Assembly: GCA_030603505.1 (NCBI GenBank)
Contig: JAUVXQ010000047.1
Coordinates: forward strand, 1-8,145
Reading direction: 5' to 3'
Source of the DNA: Candidatus Heimdallarchaeota archaeon
Lineage (GTDB): Archaea; Asgardarchaeota; Heimdallarchaeia; Heimdallarchaeales; Heimdallarchaeaceae
Length of the DNA stretch: 8,145 bases
The notes under the pieces were generated by a model. It was not told where the DNA came from. It worked only from the letters and a program-made list of their open reading frames with translations, and did not search any database. Position 1 is the first letter of the stretch, and every line of letters starts with the position of its first letter. The position numbers were made by a program, and so were the translations under genes. This document shows, one piece after another, positions 4,384 to 8,145 of the stretch.

Positions 4384-6222
4384 TTAGAATAACTTGATAC
4401 CATAAAATATACATATTAAAGCTACTAAGAACAGTAGACCAATGAATATTTTGTTAAAGAAGTCCCTATTTGAACCAAATGTTGAACCATCTTTTCTAAG
4501 TATTCTTTTTATCATAACAGTAGGTCTAGGTCCTCTTCTATACCATCCAACAGCTTTCACTTTTGATCCAATCATTTTTTCAACTCTGAAAATAGCTGTA
4601 AAGAATCTCATAAATCCAAATGCGGGATTGTAATCCAAAACTACTATACCAGATGGATCTTGCAAAACAACATCTTCGCTGAAATAATATCCTGGAGAGC
4701 CTCTACCAATTATTGTTCCTTCTAGAAGAATTGGTTTTCCTCTAAATGGTGATGCTTCAGCATATCCGTCATCTGAAACGTCAGTTACAGCGCCCATTAT
4801 GTTAATCAACGGCAAATCTTGATCTAATTTTGGATATCTAATTCGTAGTCTCCATAGCCAAAGCAATCCTGAAATAGCCAAACCTCCTCCTATCGCGTAC
4901 CACATATATTCTAGATAATAGAAGTATGTTACAAGTCCTGCTCCTCCTGGAAGTATAATTGTTAAAGCTGGGACAAAATACATTAGGAATAGATCTACAA
5001 AGAATTCGTTCCATAAGGACTCTTTTATTTGGTCAGTGCCTAAAGTTGGAAAAGTTCTAGGTTTTTTGAGTTCTACTGATAAATCGTCAAGAGCTAGTAA
5101 TCTTTTTGCTGCTAGAGGGTGTGTTGATTGAAGTTCTATGAAACCAGCCCATGGACTTTCTAGATCCCATGCAGCTGCTTTTACTACTGCCTCAGCTGTG
5201 ACTTCCGCTGTTTGGGCATAAGCTGTCATTACTAAAGAATTAGCTGCTTTGATGTCAAAAATGTTTAAAGAACGGGTAGCATTAACAAAGCCACTTCTTC
5301 GGTAATAAGTAGTTCTTGTTCGGTTATCAGTTTTCTTATCATTCATTTGAATAGCATATGCGCTTTGTGATTTGACCATACCATAGGCAATTTTAACTAA
5401 AGCGGTGGACAAACCTTTAGGATTATTAGTATTTTCTCCTGAAAATCTATCCGCATAATATTCTCTAACTCTACTTAAGAATAGAACTAGGAATTGGCTA
5501 ATGAAATAGAAAACATAGCTAATTACCATTGCAGCTGCAGCACCAGCCATCATAGCAGCTGCTCCTCTATTATCTCTACTACCTCCAGAAGATATAGCCA
5601 TTGAACGAACAAAGCCTCGACTGAAAATGTAAAACACATACAAAATCATAGGGACAGCTGAAGCTAGTGTCATAAACAGAAAATCCATGTGAGCTATATG
5701 ACCAATTTCATGAGCAACAACACCTATCTGTTCTTTAGGAGTAAGCAAATTAAGTGTACCATCTGAGAGAACTATTCTTGCACTTTTCTTGAATCTCCCG
5801 TATGTCAATGCTTGAGGCATTTGATCGTGAATCATTCCGATTTTCTTAATCGAAATCCCGTGAATTTGACTTTGTTCTGCCACAAATTTAGCAAGATGTG
5901 GAGGAAGTTGATCTGGTTGAATCCATGTTAATTTGTGCATCCATCCAAAACTGAGATCAAGTAACCAAGGTGATATTAGGAATTGCAGAAAAACTATCCC
6001 TAGCGCAATTAAAACAGGAATCCAAGTGAATAATAATGTTCCTAGAGCAGCTTCTTGGTAACCAAAATAGAGTATAAGTGCATACGCACCTATGATAAGA
6101 CCATAAATCATACCCCATAACAATGCTAATACGATAAATCCGCGTACTAATAAACTAGTTTTCATTTTTATCTGAGATATTATTCCTTGATAGTATTTAT
6201 TACTTTGGTAATAAGATTCCAT
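4384..6222 (-). CDS. HtpX-like M48 membrane zinc metalloprotease with C-terminal extension
   Basis: A 612-residue integral membrane protease. Two N-terminal membrane helices (about 24-52 and 61-83) precede the M48 catalytic domain, with zinc motif HEIGH (H171, E172, H175) and third ligand E254 in RVREYYAD (251-258). Two more hydrophobic segments lie between and around these (about 182-203 and 225-250). STHPLAAKRL (366-375) is the conserved M48 tail motif. All catalytic residues are present, so it should act in membrane-protein quality control like HtpX. HtpX itself has about 290 residues; here about 240 more follow: hydrophobic segments around 408-455, a soluble beta-rich stretch (about 475-575: GKPILLEGTIIGRGSPGYYF, then VVLQDPSGIVVLDYNP) resembling an OB-like or GIDE-like domain, and a final membrane helix (590-609). 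That domain assignment is inference. The gene lies 37 bases downstream of the HAD phosphatase on the same strand, and the two may be co-transcribed. Confidence 0.88.
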   Translation of the reverse strand: MESYYQSNKYYQGIISQIKMKTSLLVRGFIVLALLWGMIYGLIIGAYALILYFGYQEAALGTLLFTWIPVLIALGIVFLQFLISPWLLDLSFGWMHKLTWIQPDQLPPHLAKFVAEQSQIHGISIKKIGMIHDQMPQALTYGRFKKSARIVLSDGTLNLLTPKEQIGVVAHEIGHIAHMDFLFMTLASAVPMILYVFYIFSRGFVRSMAISSGGSRDNRGAAAMMAGAAAAMVISYVFYFISQFLVLFLSRVREYYADRFSGENTNNPKGLSTALVKIAYGMVKSQSAYAIQMNDKKTDNRTRTTYYRRSGFVNATRSLNIFDIKAANSLVMTAYAQTAEVTAEAVVKAAAWDLESPWAGFIELQSTHPLAAKRLLALDDLSVELKKPRTFPTLGTDQIKESLWNEFFVDLFLMYFVPALTIILPGGAGLVTYFYYLEYMWYAIGGGLAISGLLWLWRLRIRYPKLDQDLPLINIMGAVTDVSDDGYAEASPFRGKPILLEGTIIGRGSPGYYFSEDVVLQDPSGIVVLDYNPAFGFMRFFTAIFRVEKMIGSKVKAVGWYRRGPRPTVMIKRILRKDGSTFGSNRDFFNKIFIGLLFLVALICIFYGIKLF

Positions 6223-6259
6223 GTTAAATAAACTCTAAGTGAGAAAAGAACAATTACTT

Positions 6260-6928
6260 TCAAGCGTTATCAAGCTTATTCATTAATTCAATAATATCAC
6301 TGATTTTTGAAAGAGAATGTTGTATATTAAAATCATCTTTTCTACTTTTAGGAGGTTGCTCTGTACCAAAATGAGCATAATGAATCCCTGCTCTGAACCC
6401 TGCTTCTGCGTCTAACCAGGAATCCCCTATGAAGATTGTTTCATTCGATTTTTTAGAGAATTTCTTCATCAGGAAGAATAAACCTTCAGGATCAGGTTTT
6501 TTTTCTTTTAATTCGTCTCTTGTTATGACAAAATCTATGCATTCCTTAAAACCAAACTTTTCTAGAGCATAATCTGTCAATTTTCGTGAATTGTTAGTTA
6601 AAATAGTGACGAAGTGGTTTTTCTCTTTAAGTTTTTTCAGAGTTTCTACTACATCTAATTCAATCTCTGCATATTCATATCCCTCCGCTTCATATTTTTC
6701 TATTAATTCCCATGCTCTTTTGTAATAAATCTCAGTAGAGTCCTTCTTCTGAATCATTATCACTAATTCAAGAATTGAACGAGGGAAACTTCTGATTATG
6801 TCAAATTCTTCATCGTCTACAACGTTTTTGATTAATTTAATAATTTCAGTTTTTATGGCTTCATAGTTGATTTTAGATTGTACTAAAGTACCATCTAAAT
6901 CGAAAATAATTAAGTATTGCATTGACAT
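6260..6928 (-). CDS. HAD-superfamily phosphatase (Gph-like)
   Basis: A 222-residue cytosolic HAD hydrolase with all four motifs: DLDGT (D10 nucleophile, D12 acid/base), T111 in VTILTNNS, K144 in EKKPDPEG, and GDSWLD (D169, D173). The helical cap between motifs I and II (about 20-90) puts it with C1-capped enzymes such as phosphoglycolate phosphatase and beta-phosphoglucomutase; length fits. The TNNS form and the KKPDPEGL segment resemble general phosphatases rather than mutases, but the substrate cannot be read from sequence. A TATA-like box at 6953-6960 is centred about 28 bases upstream of the ATG at 6928, suggesting a leaderless message; an ATG two codons further in (6922) is equally possible. 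The M48 protease gene follows after 37 bases. Confidence 0.88.
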   Translation of the reverse strand: MSMQYLIIFDLDGTLVQSKINYEAIKTEIIKLIKNVVDDEEFDIIRSFPRSILELVIMIQKKDSTEIYYKRAWELIEKYEAEGYEYAEIELDVVETLKKLKEKNHFVTILTNNSRKLTDYALEKFGFKECIDFVITRDELKEKKPDPEGLFFLMKKFSKKSNETIFIGDSWLDAEAGFRAGIHYAHFGTEQPPKSRKDDFNIQHSLSKISDIIELMNKLDNA

Positions 6929-6952
6929 TTAGATGTAATTTAAGTTGTTTCT

Positions 6953-6960
6953 TTTATATT
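6953..6960 (-). promoter_or_regulatory. TATA box of the HAD phosphatase gene
   Basis: AATATAAA on the minus strand, preceded by AAGGAA as a plausible BRE, about 28 bases upstream of the ATG at 6928. There is no Shine-Dalgarno, so the transcript is probably leaderless. Confidence 0.55.
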
Positions 6961-6977
6961 TTCCTTATGAGCTAGGT

Positions 6978-6995
6978 TCTTTGTAAGTACAAAGA
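6978..6995. repeat. Perfect palindrome downstream of tnpB (terminator or IS right end)
   Basis: TCTTTGTA-AG-TACAAAGA is an 8-bp perfect inverted repeat with a 2-base centre, 11 bases past the tnpB stop. IS200/IS605-family elements carry a hairpin near the right end, so it may mark that end; it could also separate tnpB transcription from the HAD promoter just beyond. The exact element end cannot be set from one copy. Confidence 0.45.
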
Positions 6996-7006
6996 CTTAT
7001 TTTTGT

Positions 7007-7095
7007 TTAAACGCAACTATGTTGAGGGACAACAGAGCGACGTGAAGGTCGACTCAGACGACCACTACCACCTATCTTCACAAGGGAAGACTCAG
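7007..7095 (-). ncRNA. Candidate omega-RNA scaffold at the 3' end of tnpB
   Basis: The last part of the tnpB coding strand can form three small hairpins in a row: TCTTC/GAAGA (7075-7090), GGTCG/CGACC with a 7-base loop (7047-7063) and GTTG/CAAC with a 5-base loop (7021-7033). In characterised TnpB systems the guide RNA overlaps the 3' end of tnpB and runs past the element's right end. The position and folding potential fit, but no covariation can be judged here and the 3' boundary (scaffold-guide junction) is unknown. Confidence 0.4.
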
Positions 7096-8145
7096 GGGCT
7101 ACTTTTTTGAGGATGTTCAAGGCACCGTTAACATCAGCATTCAAAACTATGTTACAGTTCTTGCAAACATATAACCCTCGATATTTACGATTGGCTTTTC
7201 TTCGCAGACCACAGAGGGAACAAGTTTGAGAGGTGTAGGATTCATCAACCTCTTTATAGTCAATTCCATATAATTCACTTTTTGCTTCTAATTTGTGCTT
7301 GAATAAGCCGTAAGTAATGTAATGAAAGTTCTGTGTAGTTCTCTTACCCAACCTACAATGCTTTTTGATGTTTTTCATTTCTCCAACAACTATGGTGCCA
7401 ATATTGTTCTCCTTACAGTGTTTGATGATTTCATTTACTGCTTGAGACATGAAATTACGCAAATAATACCTTCTCTTTCTTGCCAATTTCATCATTTTGG
7501 TGCCAGTTTTGATACCTTGTTTGTCATACTTTTTTTGTAATTTTGCTTTCTTTTTGTTCCACCAACGGTTAAAAGATTTTATTCCATGTCCTTCGATTAT
7601 GAAGGCTGTCCCGTCAGTGTCAACTATTGTTGCGAAATTATCCAACCCCAGGTCAATTCCCAGATATTTAGTACTATCAACAGTGATGCTTTCTTTCGCT
7701 TTATCAAACACAAACTCTATTTCGAAATACATTCCCCAATTGCGTGGGAGAATTCTCACTTCTTTCACTTCTTCCCCTCTTAGATGGCAAGGGAAGCTAA
7801 ATCTCAAGAATCGTTTACTAAGATTTTTTGTTATCCACCTTCCAAGTGAGAGTCTAATTGTCTTTCCTTGCACTTTATAATAACCAGGAGTGAAGGAGAG
7901 TAGAAAGAACCCTTCTTTTGGTAAGTACCATGGTTCTTTAACCCTTTCGGTGTATTTTCCTTGTTCTTTCGCTTTCATTAAGCTGAAAAAGGATTTGTAA
8001 GCTTGTTCAGCTCTTCTAGCTGTTTGTTGAGCTATTTGTGCTGGTAGACGCTGATAATAGTCATTAGCTTTGATCATAGGGTATGCTTTGTTGTAAGAAA
8101 GAAAAGTTTTGTTTGTCTCCCACTCTCTCTTTATCAACCACAGCG
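7007..8145 (-). CDS. tnpB: TnpB RNA-guided nuclease of an IS1341/IS605-type element, 5' end outside the window
   Basis: The 376 residues from a TTG at 8137 are not the whole protein: the frame stays open to the right edge and the usual first strand of TnpB before the YN helix is missing, so the true start lies beyond 8145. Landmarks, numbered from that TTG: an N-terminal helical region with LPAQIAQQTARRAEQAYKSF (31-50), RuvC-I GIDLGLDNFATI (D162), RuvC-II IVVGEMKNI (E253), a zinc finger with C306, C309, C325 and C328, and RuvC-III NADVNGALN (D335). The catalytic triad and finger are intact, so the nuclease is probably active. The tail GGSGRLSRPSRRSVVPQ is the compositionally biased end that overlaps the omega-RNA in this family. 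TnpB cuts DNA guided by that RNA and favours retention of the element. No tnpA is seen, but it could lie beyond the edge; IS1341-type units lack it. Confidence 0.93.
   Translation of the reverse strand, partial: LWLIKREWETNKTFLSYNKAYPMIKANDYYQRLPAQIAQQTARRAEQAYKSFFSLMKAKEQGKYTERVKEPWYLPKEGFFLLSFTPGYYKVQGKTIRLSLGRWITKNLSKRFLRFSFPCHLRGEEVKEVRILPRNWGMYFEIEFVFDKAKESITVDSTKYLGIDLGLDNFATIVDTDGTAFIIEGHGIKSFNRWWNKKKAKLQKKYDKQGIKTGTKMMKLARKRRYYLRNFMSQAVNEIIKHCKENNIGTIVVGEMKNIKKHCRLGKRTTQNFHYITYGLFKHKLEAKSELYGIDYKEVDESYTSQTCSLCGLRRKANRKYRGLYVCKNCNIVLNADVNGALNILKKVAPESSLVKIGGSGRLSRPSRRSVVPQHSCV

Noticed and set aside
4442..4633. Plus-strand frame opposite the 3' end of the protease gene
   Set aside because: It lies wholly inside the well-supported M48 coding region on the other strand.
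7047..7063. GGTCG...CGACC in tnpB as a seventh copy of the element palindrome
   Set aside because: The spacing between arms is different (not the fixed 19-bp layout) and it fits the hairpins expected at the end of tnpB.
7322..7880. Plus-strand frames opposite tnpB
   Set aside because: They are shadows of the minus-strand tnpB frame, with biased composition and no family features.

Overview
The window is AT-rich and looks archaeal. Several genes have a TATA-like box about 27 bases upstream of the start codon, which implies leaderless transcripts. Poly-T tracts follow stop codons, and there is an archaeal-style IS1341/IS605-type TnpB. An uncultivated lineage such as an Asgard archaeon is possible, but that is a guess; no marker gene here decides it.

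Positions 1-534 are a region of gene remains: the tail of a gene entering from the left edge and an N-terminal stub of a GNAT acetyltransferase on the minus strand. Positions 535-2063 form a compact 1,529-bp unit bounded by 54-bp terminal inverted repeats (47 of 54 positions match). Its only recognisable gene is a full-length cas1 with all four active-site residues. No cas2, interference gene, DNA polymerase or CRISPR array is present. The non-coding arms carry six copies of a fixed-length 19-bp interrupted palindrome, GTCGW-N9-WCGAC. The outer pair lies exactly 34 bp from each end and the next pair 126-128 bp from each end. This looks like a minimal cas1-only transposon, casposon-like in logic but lacking PolB. 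It is the main find of the window.

The unit abuts a decayed class I SAM-methyltransferase gene (2064-2565). Joining the two flanks without the element places an ATG in frame with the methyltransferase remnant, which suggests insertion at the 5' end of that gene.

Positions 2596-6928 are ordinary chromosomal genes: an AlkZ/YcaQ-like winged-helix (HTH_42) protein on the minus strand, a divergent small cysteine-containing protein built from two tandem repeats, an HtpX-like M48 membrane metalloprotease with an extra C-terminal domain, and a HAD-family phosphatase 37 bases upstream of the protease on the same strand. From 7007 to the right edge lies a TnpB RNA-guided nuclease gene on the minus strand, 5'-incomplete here. 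Its 3' end can fold into several hairpins, as expected for an omega-RNA scaffold. The window thus holds two Cas-related mobile modules, a Cas1 integrase unit and a TnpB unit, about 5 kb apart. Nothing in the sequence links them functionally.
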